The notes under the pieces: model-generated
The model's database searches: none
Told to the model about the DNA's origin: nothing
Seen by the model: the letters and a program-made list of their open reading frames with translations, nothing else
Shown: positions 16,109-25,740 of the stretch, piece after piece
Layout of the letters: each line of letters begins with the position of its first letter
How positions within the stretch are numbered: the stretch's first letter is position 1
Source: Spirochaetota bacterium
GTDB taxonomy: Bacteria > Spirochaetota > UBA4802 > JAKQUI01
Direction: 5' to 3'
Assembly (NCBI GenBank): GCA_029562645.1
Contig: JAKQUI010000004.1
Location: 186,001-250,000 of the forward strand
Length of the DNA: 64,000 nucleotides
Translations under genes and position numbers: made by a program

Positions 16109-18871
16109 TCACATCTGTCGCAGGCCCTTCTCTATAACGGACTCGAGCTTGTATTTTTCCAGCAGGTAGATGGTGCTGCCGAGTTTTTCCTCGGCCTCGG
16201 TGAGGTCGGTGAAGGTGATGTCGCGGACGCAGGTCGCGAGATCGTGCCCGGCCTGCCGCAGCTTCCTGATGCGGTCTGACACCGCGTAGAGCTCGCCGGT
16301 GCTCATGAAGCCGGACGAGACGCCGTCGGGGAAGAGCACGTTATAGAAGGTCTCGTCGGAGAGGTGCCGCGCGACCTGCACGGCGATCGAGCGCTCGCCG
16401 CTGTAGCCCACGATGTAGCGCTTGTGCACGTTGATCGACTCGTCGCTCACGGTGAATTTCCCGAACTTGTCGAAGGCGAGCCGGTTGACGAGGATATTGC
16501 CCTCGGCCAGGAGTGAAAACGAGCTCGACGCCTTGAGCCGCTTGAGCACGCTCCGGCAGAACCCGTAGAGGTACACCAGCACCTCGTCCCGCTGCGCGGT
16601 GGGCCGGATGAACGAGAACAGGTTGCCGTTCTCGTCGATCACGTAGCACAGCATCGCCTCGCCCCGCTCCTCGTAGGCCATCACGATGTGGTGCTCGCGC
16701 CCCATCCGGTACAGCGCATCGAGCGCCGCCAGCGGCCCCTCGTCGTCGCAAAAGACGTAGCGCATCCGGGGCTTCGGGTTGAGCGTCTTGGCGGCAAGGA
16801 GCACTGCATAGCTCGGGAAGGTCTGCGCGTTCACCTCGGCCCCGTCGCGGGTCACCATCACATACTGCTCGCCGATGCGGGTAATGAAGCGCGCCGACGC
16901 CTCCTCGCCCTTCCCGCCGCGCTCCACGATGGCCGCGTACGACTCCCGGAAGATGGTTTGCACGCGCTTGAAGGCCTTCTTGTAAATCTCGGGCGCGATC
17001 ACCGCGCAGTAGTCGTCGAAGGGCCGGCCCAGGCGCACGCCGTCCCGCAGCACGGCGGCGAGGATCACCGGGATGTTCACCTCGCCCTCGTACTCCTTCA
17101 GGTACGATTCGTCCCAGCTCGTGTGATAGAGGTGGTGCACCGTCTTGATGGCGTCGGCGCCCTCCAGGTTGAAGTTGAGGATGATGAGATTGAGCAGCCG
17201 GAACTCCTCGTTCAGGAAGTACTCGTTGCGGATCCGGATCTTCCCGGGCTTGAAAAAGTTCGAGATGGCGTTCACGAACTCAACCGCCATGTTCTGGTTC
17301 ACGCGCGTGTAGCCCGACTGGATATTGAGCCGCGTGAACACCGGATCGTAGATCTGGTTGAGCGCCGTCCAGGCCAACAGCTTGAGGAGGTCCTTCTCGG
17401 TGGCGATGGTGGTGGTGATGAAGACGTTCTCCTCGCTCCGGTTGCGCTTGAAGAGCCGCCACTCCAGCTCGTGCACGCCCTGGCTCGCCGGCTCGATGTA
17501 CAGGATGGGCTCGCTGGGCGTGTCCTTGAAGGTGATGAGCTGCTCGATCTTGTCGCGCTCCTTGCGGAAATGCGTCTTGATCTTGCGGCTCAAGAGCATG
17601 AAGTCCGACTCGGAGATCTTGTCCTTCAGGTTCAGGGTGGGCAGGCGCGAGACGATCCGCTGATACGACAGCAGCATGAACTTCTTCACCGAATCCCAGA
17701 AGGCCATAGTCTTGCCGAACTCCCAGTTCTCGAAGTTGTCCAGGTCGCTAATCACGCCGCGGTCCCAGCCCCAGTCCTTGCAGTAGCGGACCATCACCTC
17801 CACCTTGTACGGGATCTCCCGCCGGTCCTGGATGAGCTTCAGGTACTTCGAGATCTGCGGGTCCACCTTGAGGTACAGGTTCTGCTTGAGCACCTCGAGG
17901 AGCTTTTTGTCCTCGAGCGTCGCGCTGTAGTAATCGAACACCTCCTTGAACATGAGAAGATAGGAGTCGATGATGTTGTTGTCGAAGTTCCCGCGCAGCA
18001 CGTTCATCTTCATCTTCTGGCTCAGGATGGGCGACTCCTCCTGGCCGAAGAGGTATTTCTCCAGCACCCCGAGCTTCAGGATCGACTTGAAGGGATTGCC
18101 CAGCGACTTGATGATTTGAAAGAGCGCCGCGCCCAGGAAGTCCTCGCGGGATATCTTGTAGAGGTTCCCCAGGTCCACGTACCGCGCCGCCACGTCGGGA
18201 GGAAGAGCCGCGAAGAGGCGCTCGTAGTCGCTGTTCTTCAAAAAATTCGGCAGCACCCACCAGAACGGGATACGGCCAGCGATGATGATGGAGCTGCGAA
18301 AGAACTCGTCCTTAAGCACCTCCCCGATGGTGGAACCGAACGCCTCGTCCTCGTCCTCCGCGAACACGTTCTGCTTCACGCGCGTGATGTCGTTGACGAA
18401 CAGGTGCACCGAGACCTCCGCCTCGGCCGAGGCCCAGCGCTGGACCTCCTCCACCTTGCGCTTGAAGCGCGCGAGCATGTCCGCCGGCACGGAGCGCATG
18501 TCGATGCACACCCAGTAGTCGAAGTCGGACTTCTTGTTGTAGGCGATGGTGCCCACGCTGCCCATGACCGCCAGCATGTGAATGAACGACGCGCCCTCGG
18601 GGACCTCCACGCGCGTGGAGGGAAATTTCGCCTTCACGTACTTGCGCGTCTCCTCGTCGGGCGCATAATCGACGATGCCCACGGGCACCTCGCCCTCGAC
18701 ATATCCGGGCAGCTTGGGATGGTTGATGGAGAGCATGAAGGGAATGAAATTGATGACCCGCTTGATGTTCGCGGGAAGCAGCCCCTGGAAGCGGTTGAAC
18801 TTGATCGCATTGAGCTCACAAAACCGCCCCCGGTTCTCTTCGATCTTGTCGAGATAGCGTTGATCGATCAT
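16109..18871 (-). CDS. cyaA: Class I adenylate cyclase
   Basis: A protein of 920 residues. The N-terminal catalytic region shows the nucleotidyltransferase signature GSVGTIAYNKKSDFDYWVC, with Gly104-Ser105 and the metal ligands Asp116 and Asp118, as in enterobacterial CyaA. It then has KNSDYERLFAAL and DLGNLYKISREDFLGA, typical of AC-I. The C-terminal half would be regulatory. It makes cAMP from ATP in the cytoplasm. ATG 18871 overlaps the holA stop by 4 bases (ATGA). The longer frame to 18904 would only extend into holA. No cAMP receptor is in the window. Confidence 0.88.
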   Translation of the reverse strand: MIDQRYLDKIEENRGRFCELNAIKFNRFQGLLPANIKRVINFIPFMLSINHPKLPGYVEGEVPVGIVDYAPDEETRKYVKAKFPSTRVEVPEGASFIHMLAVMGSVGTIAYNKKSDFDYWVCIDMRSVPADMLARFKRKVEEVQRWASAEAEVSVHLFVNDITRVKQNVFAEDEDEAFGSTIGEVLKDEFFRSSIIIAGRIPFWWVLPNFLKNSDYERLFAALPPDVAARYVDLGNLYKISREDFLGAALFQIIKSLGNPFKSILKLGVLEKYLFGQEESPILSQKMKMNVLRGNFDNNIIDSYLLMFKEVFDYYSATLEDKKLLEVLKQNLYLKVDPQISKYLKLIQDRREIPYKVEVMVRYCKDWGWDRGVISDLDNFENWEFGKTMAFWDSVKKFMLLSYQRIVSRLPTLNLKDKISESDFMLLSRKIKTHFRKERDKIEQLITFKDTPSEPILYIEPASQGVHELEWRLFKRNRSEENVFITTTIATEKDLLKLLAWTALNQIYDPVFTRLNIQSGYTRVNQNMAVEFVNAISNFFKPGKIRIRNEYFLNEEFRLLNLIILNFNLEGADAIKTVHHLYHTSWDESYLKEYEGEVNIPVILAAVLRDGVRLGRPFDDYCAVIAPEIYKKAFKRVQTIFRESYAAIVERGGKGEEASARFITRIGEQYVMVTRDGAEVNAQTFPSYAVLLAAKTLNPKPRMRYVFCDDEGPLAALDALYRMGREHHIVMAYEERGEAMLCYVIDENGNLFSFIRPTAQRDEVLVYLYGFCRSVLKRLKASSSFSLLAEGNILVNRLAFDKFGKFTVSDESINVHKRYIVGYSGERSIAVQVARHLSDETFYNVLFPDGVSSGFMSTGELYAVSDRIRKLRQAGHDLATCVRDITFTDLTEAEEKLGSTIYLLEKYKLESVIEKGLRQM

Positions 18872-19911
18872 GCGCCCAGCACCATGCCCATCGTAAGATC
18901 GCACAGCGGGTTCGCGACGAGCCCGCGGCCCATGCTGCCGCTCTTGAGCCGCCGGTCGGTGTCGGCGATGAGCGGGAACACCCGCGCGAGCGTCCGCGGC
19001 GGGAAGGCGCGCGCCTGCGTCATGAAACCGTCGCGGTGCTTCGGATAGACCTTGAGGCGCTCGAGGGCCTCCTCGATGGCGTCGCCGCCGGCGGTCAGGG
19101 AATGGAAGCGCTCGATGAGCTCCGCCTGCCGCATCACCAGGCTCACGACCACGAGCTCGGGCACGCCGTCGGCGAGCAGGCGCTCCAGCAGGCGGAAGGA
19201 TTTCCGGTCCCGCCGGAAGAGCGCCTCGACCAGATCGAACACGCCCGCGCTCCCCGCGTCGCGCACGTATTCCCGCACCGTCTCGACCGTCACCGCGCCG
19301 CGCACGCCGGCGGCGAGGATGCGGTCCAGCGCCTCGTCGATCCGCGCCAGGTCGCGACCCAGAAGCTCGACGAGAAGCGACACCGCCGCGTTGTCGATTC
19401 TAAGCGGCGCCGAGCCGTCGCGCGGCGCACCGAGCCGCTGGCGCACATGGGAGACGACGTCGCTCTCGAAGGGACGCCAGAACTGCACCGTGACGAATTC
19501 GCCCGCGCGCGCGGCGGGCACGACCTTGGGCGATCCCTTCTCCGAGGCGGTGAGCACCAGCGTGACCGTCTCCGGCAGCTCGTCGAGGAGCCGGGCCATG
19601 AGCGCCTGGTTCTCCTTGACCGCGGAGAGCTCGTCAACGTTCACGATCACGCACAGCGCCTCCGCGGAAAACATCGAGGGCGCAAGCGCGAACCCCACGG
19701 CGTCGGCGAACTCCCCGCCCTCGGCGTGAAAGCGCGCCGCGGCGTCCGGCGGGGGCGGGGCGTCGCCGAAGAGCCGCTTCGCGATACCGGCGATGCAGCG
19801 GTCCTTCTCGCCCGCGTCCTCGCCCAGGAAGAGGTAGCGTCGCGCGAGCGGCTTCTTCTCGATGTCCCGCGCGAACTGCTTGGCATTCAGCGCCTGTTTG
19901 GCGGCCCTCAT
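18868..19911 (-). CDS. holA: DNA polymerase III delta subunit
   Basis: A protein of 347 residues matching HolA, the clamp-loader subunit that opens the beta clamp. YLFLGEDAGEKDRCIAGI is the usual start and ALCVIVNVDELS the usual second strand. LLGRDLARIDEALDRI and the C-terminal VVSLVMRQAELIERF region are conserved. It overlaps lptE upstream and the adenylate cyclase downstream by 4 bases each. The lptE-holA order is the same as in Escherichia coli, which supports both calls. Confidence 0.88.
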   Translation of the reverse strand: MRAAKQALNAKQFARDIEKKPLARRYLFLGEDAGEKDRCIAGIAKRLFGDAPPPPDAAARFHAEGGEFADAVGFALAPSMFSAEALCVIVNVDELSAVKENQALMARLLDELPETVTLVLTASEKGSPKVVPAARAGEFVTVQFWRPFESDVVSHVRQRLGAPRDGSAPLRIDNAAVSLLVELLGRDLARIDEALDRILAAGVRGAVTVETVREYVRDAGSAGVFDLVEALFRRDRKSFRLLERLLADGVPELVVVSLVMRQAELIERFHSLTAGGDAIEEALERLKVYPKHRDGFMTQARAFPPRTLARVFPLIADTDRRLKSGSMGRGLVANPLCDLTMGMVLGA

Positions 19912-20492
19912 TTTCCTCGCTCCTCGCGCGACATGAGATCCGTGTACCAGCCCGATACGGTCTGCACCGCGATGCGGCGCGCGAGGCTCTCCACGGCCAG
20001 GTCGCGCGCCTGGCTCTCCGGCACCACGGGGGGCACCACGTCGGAGAATATCTCGAAGGACTGCACCTGGCGGTTGCGGAAGATGTCCCGCTGGTTTTTC
20101 TGGTCGACCAGCGACACGATCACGGCGATCATGAGCCGCTTGCGCACCGGCTCTCCCGAGGTGCTGTAGTGCACCGGCTGTATGCGGTAGAGCATCACCT
20201 TGCCCACCAGGCGCAGATCCGCCTTTTCGTTGTCCGCGACGATCGCCAGGCGGCCGTCCATGCTGATCGCGTCGCGCAGGCGGATGGTGAGCACGTCGGA
20301 CACCGTCGGTTCGCCCGAGTAATCCCTGAAGAACGGGATGATGATGGTGTTCGCCGCGCGCGGGATCACCGGCTCACCGCGGAGCGCCCCCAGGACCTTT
20401 CCGGTCGTGGAGTCGCCGGCGACCTGGCCCCCGGAACAGGCCGCCAGGAGCGCGCCCAGCGCCATCAGCATACCGACAATCGACGTTCGCAT
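19908..20492 (-). CDS. lptE: LPS-assembly lipoprotein LptE-like
   Basis: A protein of 194 residues with signal MRTSIVGMLMALG and lipobox LLAAC. The mature part has the LptE pattern of short strands (NTIIIPFFRDYSGEP, LTIRLRDAISMDGRLAI) and KADLRLVGKVMLYRI. LptE sits in the outer membrane inside LptD and helps LPS insertion. The start at 20492 places the signal peptide at the N-terminus. A longer frame to 20567 would bury it. It is coupled to holA by ATGA. LptE is divergent in sequence, so the call rests on lipobox, length, strand pattern and synteny. Confidence 0.72.
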   Translation of the reverse strand: MRTSIVGMLMALGALLAACSGGQVAGDSTTGKVLGALRGEPVIPRAANTIIIPFFRDYSGEPTVSDVLTIRLRDAISMDGRLAIVADNEKADLRLVGKVMLYRIQPVHYSTSGEPVRKRLMIAVIVSLVDQKNQRDIFRNRQVQSFEIFSDVVPPVVPESQARDLAVESLARRIAVQTVSGWYTDLMSREERGK

Positions 20493-20638
20493 ACCACGTC
20501 TTGCATCGGGGACGACAAATAATTCAAGTAAAAAATACGCGTGCTGCTCGCGCGCCGGCATGGTCAAAATAATTTTTTTGTGCCATACCGCCTCGTCCGT
20601 GCGCGCCCGAAATTTTCAAAAAACGCCCCGTATCATGG

Positions 20639-20668
20639 TTGACACGGCGCACAAACCGCCCTCATAGT
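20639..20668 (+). promoter_or_regulatory. Promoter of the lpoB-like operon
   Basis: TTGACA at 20639-20644, an 18-base spacer, and CATAGT at 20663-20668, which is 56 bases before the ATG at 20725. It faces away from lptE. Confidence 0.5.
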
Positions 20669-20724
20669 TGGTACGCACATACCATCAATCGGAATCACAA
20701 AAATCAAAGAAGGAGCGTTTTCCC

Positions 20725-21300
20725 ATGCGAAAGATCACGATTATAATGCTGGTGGCGTTCGCTGCCGTTTCCATCGTCGGCTGCGGCGGCACGCAATACC
20801 TCAAGGACGGCGACGTGAAGGGCTCGATGGAATGGGGCCCCCGCGAGATCAAGGACACCGTCGACAAGATGGTCGGCTCGATGTACACCTTCCTCAAGCA
20901 GGAATACAAAAAGCCGGCGCTCATCCAGGTGAAGCCCATCCTCAACAAGACCTCCGAGCACATCGAGACCAACCTCGTCGCCGACGAGCTCACGACGAAC
21001 CTCATCCAGAAGCGCATCAAGTTCATCGACCGCACGCGCACCAAGGAAGCCATCAAGGAGATGGAGGACGGCATGACCGGGATGATCGATCCCGCCTCCG
21101 CGGTCCCGGTGGGGAACCTCAAGTCGCCCAACATGTACCTCTACGGCGCCATTCGCGACCAGTGGGTCACGGTGGGCAGCAAGCGCATCCAGTATCTCCT
21201 CGTGACCCTGCAGCTCAACAGCCTGGCCACCAGCGAGACACTCTGGCAGGACCAGAAGAAATTCATCAAGGCGACGAGCAAGTCCGAGTTCTCGTTCTAA
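20725..21300 (+). CDS. lpoB: LpoB-like lipoprotein (penicillin-binding protein activator)
   Basis: A lipoprotein of 191 residues with signal MRKITIIMLVAFAAVSI and lipobox IVGC. The mature part shows the LpoB pattern: DIKDTVDKM-like helix, KPILNKTSEHIET, ADELTTNLIQKRIKFIDRTR and KSPNMYLYGAIRDQWV. In proteobacteria LpoB reaches through the cell wall to activate PBP1b. The wider family is often paired with COG3014-like genes, as here, 64 bases downstream. ATG 20725 has AAGGAG upstream. PBP activation is known for enterobacteria and only inferred here. Confidence 0.8.
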   Translation: MRKITIIMLVAFAAVSIVGCGGTQYLKDGDVKGSMEWGPREIKDTVDKMVGSMYTFLKQEYKKPALIQVKPILNKTSEHIETNLVADELTTNLIQKRIKFIDRTRTKEAIKEMEDGMTGMIDPASAVPVGNLKSPNMYLYGAIRDQWVTVGSKRIQYLLVTLQLNSLATSETLWQDQKKFIKATSKSEFSF

Positions 21301-21311
21301 GCATTCAACGA

Positions 21312-21337
21312 CCCGCCCGGCGAAAGAGCCGGGCGGG
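21312..21337 (+). repeat. Inverted repeat between lpoB-like and COG3014-like genes
   Basis: CCCGCCCGGC and GCCGGGCGGG flank a GAAAGA loop, giving a perfect 10-base stem. No U tract follows, so it is more likely an RNA-processing or stability hairpin, or a partial terminator, than a full terminator. Confidence 0.5.
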
Positions 21338-21364
21338 ATCAACCCCATACACTGGATATCCCAT

Positions 21365-22807
21365 ATGAAAAAACGATTAACCATCATATTCGTAATCGCC
21401 TTGGTCATCGTCAACGTCGCCTGCGGCGTCAGCTATCAGAAGCTGATGGAAAAGCCCGAGGCGATGTTCTACCAGGGGCAGTTCAAGGAAGCCGCCCGCG
21501 AGCTCTACAAGGAGCACGGGTCCGTCGGCAGCAAGGACGAAATGCTCATTCTGATGGAGTGCGGCCTCATGCTCAACGCCGCGCAGGACTATCCGAACAG
21601 CACCAAGGTCCTCATGAAGGCCGGGAAGATGGCCGACAAGATCAACATCAGCATCAGTCGCGAGGCGGCGGGCCTCCTTCTCGACCAGACCATGACCAAC
21701 TACAAGGGCGAGGACTTCGAGCGCGTCCTGATCCACATGTACCTGGGCATCAACTTCCTGTTCATGAAGAAGCCGAACGAGGCGCGCATCGAATTCAAGA
21801 AGGTCAACGACGTGCTCAAGGACATAAAGGTCTCGAGCAGCGGGAAGACCTACCGGCAGAACGTCATGGCCATGTACCTGAGCGCGATCGCCTTCGAGAT
21901 GTCGGCCGACCTCGAGGACTCCGAGAAGGAGAAGTTCGGCGACTGGCAAACGGCGTACGTGAGCTATAAACAGATCGCCGAGCTCGAGCCGCGCCTGCCC
22001 ATGCTGCCCACGGACCTGCAGCGTCTCGCCAAGTTCATCGGCGACAACGAAGACTATCGCAAGTGGGTTGGCCGCTACGGTCGGCGCGACAACCTGCCCA
22101 AGGACGCCGGGGAGTTCATCATGATCTACCAGGCCGGGCGCAGCGCCATCAAGGTTTCGCGCGGACCGCTGCTTTCGGACCAGACCTTCAATGTCGGCCT
22201 CAATGTCGCGCTTCGCAGCGCCTCGCTCGCCGGCGGACTCACCGCGGTGGCGGTGATGGCCGCGCTCAACAAGGCGGAAAACCCCATCCCGAAGTGGCAG
22301 CGACGGGCGAACAACATCAGCCACATGGTCATTAACGTCAACGGCGTCGACCTGGGACGCACCGTGATGCTCAACAATATCGAGGACACGGCCATCCAGA
22401 CCTTCGACGACACGGAGTATCCGGCCCTGGTCAAAAAGACCATCGCGGGGATGGTCGTGAAGCTTGGGGCCAGTGCGGCCGGCGGCTTCGCCGTGAAGCA
22501 CCTCACCAAGTTCATTCTCAAGCAGGCGGGACTCGGCAGCATCGCCGACGCGGGCGGGAACCTCGCGGGCGTGGCGGCCGGCGCGGGCATCATGACGGGG
22601 CTCATCGCCTCGCTCAAGCCCGACCTGCGCTGCTGGCACACCCTGCCGGCGAATCTGCAGCTTTCGCGGCTGTTTCTCCCGGCGGGCAACTACAACATCA
22701 AAATTAAATTCATTGACAAATACGGACGCATCGAGCGTTTTACCGAGCATCAGGTGCAAATCGGAAAGGGGCAAAAAACATTTTTCAACTTCCGCACGCT
22801 GTACTGA
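21365..22807 (+). CDS. COG3014-like lipoprotein with TPR-type repeats
   Basis: A protein of 480 residues with signal MKKRLTIIFVIALVIV and lipobox VNVAC. The first half is helical and TPR-like: FYQGQFKEAARELYKEHG, ERVLIHMYLGINFLFM, KPNEARIEFKKV. The middle has Ala/Gly-rich hydrophobic stretches, and the C-terminus ends in a beta-rich region with FLPAGNYNIKIKFI. It sits after lpoB on the same strand, the common arrangement for this group. It is probably an outer-membrane-facing envelope protein. A shorter relative lies at 29010-30398. Molecular function is unknown. Confidence 0.72.
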   Translation: MKKRLTIIFVIALVIVNVACGVSYQKLMEKPEAMFYQGQFKEAARELYKEHGSVGSKDEMLILMECGLMLNAAQDYPNSTKVLMKAGKMADKINISISREAAGLLLDQTMTNYKGEDFERVLIHMYLGINFLFMKKPNEARIEFKKVNDVLKDIKVSSSGKTYRQNVMAMYLSAIAFEMSADLEDSEKEKFGDWQTAYVSYKQIAELEPRLPMLPTDLQRLAKFIGDNEDYRKWVGRYGRRDNLPKDAGEFIMIYQAGRSAIKVSRGPLLSDQTFNVGLNVALRSASLAGGLTAVAVMAALNKAENPIPKWQRRANNISHMVINVNGVDLGRTVMLNNIEDTAIQTFDDTEYPALVKKTIAGMVVKLGASAAGGFAVKHLTKFILKQAGLGSIADAGGNLAGVAAGAGIMTGLIASLKPDLRCWHTLPANLQLSRLFLPAGNYNIKIKFIDKYGRIERFTEHQVQIGKGQKTFFNFRTLY

Positions 22808-22873
22808 TCATCGGTCGTTCCGGCCGGTGGAAGCGGCGGATTTCGCCCGTACACCGTTCTATCGGTCGGCCCA

Positions 22874-24745
22874 ATGAATAGCGAATCTTCAGACATCAAC
22901 ACGGGAGAGGCGAACGCCTCTCCCGTGAACGCACCCTACGCGGTCTTCGACGTGCTCGACTTCCCGGTGTGCGTGATCGGCCCCGACGGCTCGATCGCCT
23001 ACCGAAACCGGAGCTTCGCGCGCATCTTCGAGCTCGACGACGCCGTCCGGCTCGACGCGACGCATCCCTTCGCGCCGGAGTACCGCCGCCGCATCGCCCT
23101 CGCCTATACCCGCGTCCTCAAGGGCCAGGACCGCAAGTGCTTCGCGGTGGTCTCCTCGGGCGGCGCCAGCATCCCCATCGAGCTCCACCTCTATCCGATG
23201 TTTCACGAGCGCGTCGTGACCGCCATCCTGGTGTTCATCAAGGTGGTCGAGGAGCGGCTCCTCTCGTTCGACCGATCAACCGCCGAGTCGCCCGACGGCG
23301 ACCGGGACGGAGACGCGTCCCTGTACGATTATGCGCCGTTTCCCATCGTGCGGATGGACGAGGCGACGGGCATCGTCAAGTACGGGCCCACCTTCGAAAC
23401 CCTCATCGGCTGCGCCTTCGAGGATTTCACCCGGAAGAAACTCTCGCTGCCGCACTTCCTGTCCGCATTCGATTACGAGCGCATCCGCAAGGCCGTCGCC
23501 GACATCACCGCGGGGAGCGTCGCATTCCGGCGGCTCAACGAGATCCGCTTCACCGTGGGCGACGAGGTCAAGTGGACCAACGCCGTGCTCTACGCCCAGC
23601 GCGCCGCCGGCCCGGGGGCCGTGGAGATGATCCTCGAGGACTACTCGGAGCGCAAGCGGCTCGAGGACAAGCTCTCGTTCATGAACCGCCTGCAGATCGT
23701 GGGCGACCTCTCCGTGGGGCTGCTGCACTCATTCAACAATATCATCAACATCATCCTCAGCCGGACCCAGCTCTTGCTGCAGCTCGCCGAGAAGGAGAGC
23801 GTCCTCGAGGGCCTGCGCATCATCGAGAAGAACGCCAACGAGAGCGTGAAGCAGATCAGGATCATCCAGAGCTTCATCGACCGCGGCGAGCAGTTCCTCG
23901 GCGAGGAGGAGGAGAACATCATCGACGCCATCGAGGACTCGATCGAGTTCGCGAAGATCCTCTACAAGGTGCAGGAGCGCAAGCGCAAGCGCAGCATCCG
24001 CATCGAGCGTCGCTACTTCTGCGTGCTCACCGTGAAAACCAACGGCCAGCTCCTGCGCGAGGTGTTCGTATCGATGCTCTTTTCCCTCTACCCCTACATC
24101 ATGCGCGGCGACGAGGTCCAGCTGGTCCTCAAGGACGACGAGCTGCCGGAGCTCTCGGTGTCCGTCGCGAAGTCCGCGGCGCCGGCCGAGACGCTCGACG
24201 CCGCGACCGAGGGCCTCTTCCTGAGCGAGCTGGACATCCGCCGCTCCGCCGACAAGCTGGGCATCAAGATCATCGAGGAGGAGTCGCCGGCGGAATACAC
24301 GATCCGCGCGATACTCCCGCAGCAGATCATCGCCAGCCGCGAGCGCGCGCGCGACGACGAGGGCGTCGACTACAAGCTGCGCAACCTCAACGTGCTGGTG
24401 GTGGAGGATGAAAAGGAGCTGCGCGAGGTCATCTCCGAGATGTTCGACCACATCGGCAACCGCGTGGCGGTGTTCGAGCGCGCGGAGGACGCGCTGGCCG
24501 AGCTCAGGGAAAAGGAATACGCCATTCTGGTGTCGGACTACGACCTGCCGGGCATGACGGGGCTGGAGCTCATGGCGAAGGCGAAGGAGATCAACGAGTC
24601 CATCGTGACGGCGCTCCTCACGGGATGGTCGCTCGACAACATCGGCGCCTACAAGAACATCGTGGACATCTTCCTCACCAAGCCCTTCAAGCTCGAGGTG
24701 CTCATCCGCAGCATCTCGCGGATCATGAAGTCCCGCAAGAAATAG
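22874..24745 (+). CDS. Hybrid PAS sensor kinase with degenerate ATPase domain and C-terminal receiver
   Basis: A protein of 623 residues. PAS-like domains lie at about 20-125 and 150-255. A HisKA-like region carries His285 in LLHSFNNIINIILS, of the type found in PAS-linked kinases. Where the HATPase should be (about 345-485) there is no N box and no GxGxG loop. A receiver domain (about 505-620) has the acidic pair in VVEDEKE, phospho-acceptor Asp555 in VSDYDLPG and the conserved Lys in FLTKPFK. It may act as a phosphotransfer or sensory adaptor rather than a kinase. It ends 2 bases from the convergent channel gene. Confidence 0.78.
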   Translation: MNSESSDINTGEANASPVNAPYAVFDVLDFPVCVIGPDGSIAYRNRSFARIFELDDAVRLDATHPFAPEYRRRIALAYTRVLKGQDRKCFAVVSSGGASIPIELHLYPMFHERVVTAILVFIKVVEERLLSFDRSTAESPDGDRDGDASLYDYAPFPIVRMDEATGIVKYGPTFETLIGCAFEDFTRKKLSLPHFLSAFDYERIRKAVADITAGSVAFRRLNEIRFTVGDEVKWTNAVLYAQRAAGPGAVEMILEDYSERKRLEDKLSFMNRLQIVGDLSVGLLHSFNNIINIILSRTQLLLQLAEKESVLEGLRIIEKNANESVKQIRIIQSFIDRGEQFLGEEEENIIDAIEDSIEFAKILYKVQERKRKRSIRIERRYFCVLTVKTNGQLLREVFVSMLFSLYPYIMRGDEVQLVLKDDELPELSVSVAKSAAPAETLDAATEGLFLSELDIRRSADKLGIKIIEEESPAEYTIRAILPQQIIASRERARDDEGVDYKLRNLNVLVVEDEKELREVISEMFDHIGNRVAVFERAEDALAELREKEYAILVSDYDLPGMTGLELMAKAKEINESIVTALLTGWSLDNIGAYKNIVDIFLTKPFKLEVLIRSISRIMKSRKK

Positions 24746-24747
24746 CC

Positions 24748-25740
24748 TCAGAGGATCTTGTTCATGCGGGTCACGTCGGTCTTCTGGCCCAGCACGACGA
24801 TCACGTCATTCTCCTCGAGCCGGACCTCGGGCGTCGGGTTGAAGATCATCTCCCCGCCGTGCTTCTGGATCGCCACGATGATCACGCCGAAATCGCGCCG
24901 CAGGTTGCTCTCGATCAGGTTTTTTCCCGCGAGGTCCGACCCGTCGCGCACCCGCGCCTCCTCCATGACCAACCCCAGGTTCTTGGCCATCATCGCGATG
25001 TCGATGAACTCGATCACCGTGGGCTTGAGGATCACCTGCGCCATGCGCCGCCCGCCGATGAGGTAGGGCGACACGACGCGCGTGGCCCCCGCGCGCTTGA
25101 GCTTCGACTCGCTCTTCTCGTCGGAGGCGCGCGCCAGCACGAAGATGTCCGGCCGGATCCCCTTCGCGGTGAGGGTGATGAACACGTTGTCGGCGTCGGA
25201 CCGGACGGCGGTGATGAGGCCCTTCGCGCGCGCGATCCCGGCGGCCTCGAGCGCCTCCTCGGAGGTGGCGTCGAGCTGCAGGAACAGAAAGTTCTCCCCC
25301 TCGAGGTCCCTGACCGCTGCGGGGTCGCGGTCGATGACGACGAAGGGAAGATTGTTCTCGCGGAACTCGCGGCAGACGAGGCTGCCGATCCGCCCGAATC
25401 CGCAGATGATGTAATGGTTCTTGAGCCCCGCGATCCGCTTTTCCACTTTTCTCCTCCCGAAGGTCCGCTGGAATTCCCCCTCGATGAACAGGCGCAGCAC
25501 CGTTCCGATGGTGTAGGCCCCCACGGTGATCCCCGTGCTGATGAGCACCATAGTGACCACCCGGCCGGCGGTTGACAGCGGTTTCACCTCCTGGTAGCCC
25601 ACCGTGCTGATGGTGATGATGGTTTGATAGAGACTGTCGAAGGGAGACATCCCCTCGACCACCATGTAGCCCGTCGTGCCGAAGACGATGGTGGACGCCA
25701 GCAGCGCAAAAGCGATGCGAAGTTTTTTGAACTCTACCAT
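24748..25740 (-). CDS. Potassium channel with TrkA-N/TrkA-C (RCK) regulatory domains
   Basis: A protein of 330 residues. Two TM helices (ALLASTIVFGTTGY and VVTMVLISTGITVGAY) flank a pore loop with filter TISTVGYQE, which has TVGY like K+ channels. A TrkA-N Rossmann domain follows with IICGFGRIGSLV (GxGxxG) and acidic FVVIDRD, then a TrkA-C domain ending near residue 330. It is a ligand- or NAD-gated K+ channel of the MthK type in the inner membrane. ATG 25740 places the first TM near the N-terminus. Upstream frame to 25911 is not plausible coding. Confidence 0.88.
   Translation of the reverse strand: MVEFKKLRIAFALLASTIVFGTTGYMVVEGMSPFDSLYQTIITISTVGYQEVKPLSTAGRVVTMVLISTGITVGAYTIGTVLRLFIEGEFQRTFGRRKVEKRIAGLKNHYIICGFGRIGSLVCREFRENNLPFVVIDRDPAAVRDLEGENFLFLQLDATSEEALEAAGIARAKGLITAVRSDADNVFITLTAKGIRPDIFVLARASDEKSESKLKRAGATRVVSPYLIGGRRMAQVILKPTVIEFIDIAMMAKNLGLVMEEARVRDGSDLAGKNLIESNLRRDFGVIIVAIQKHGGEMIFNPTPEVRLEENDVIVVLGQKTDVTRMNKIL

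Noticed and set aside
16688-19048. Long rightward frame opposite the adenylate cyclase and holA
   Set aside because: Antisense shadow with Val/Leu/Arg/His bias and no fold.
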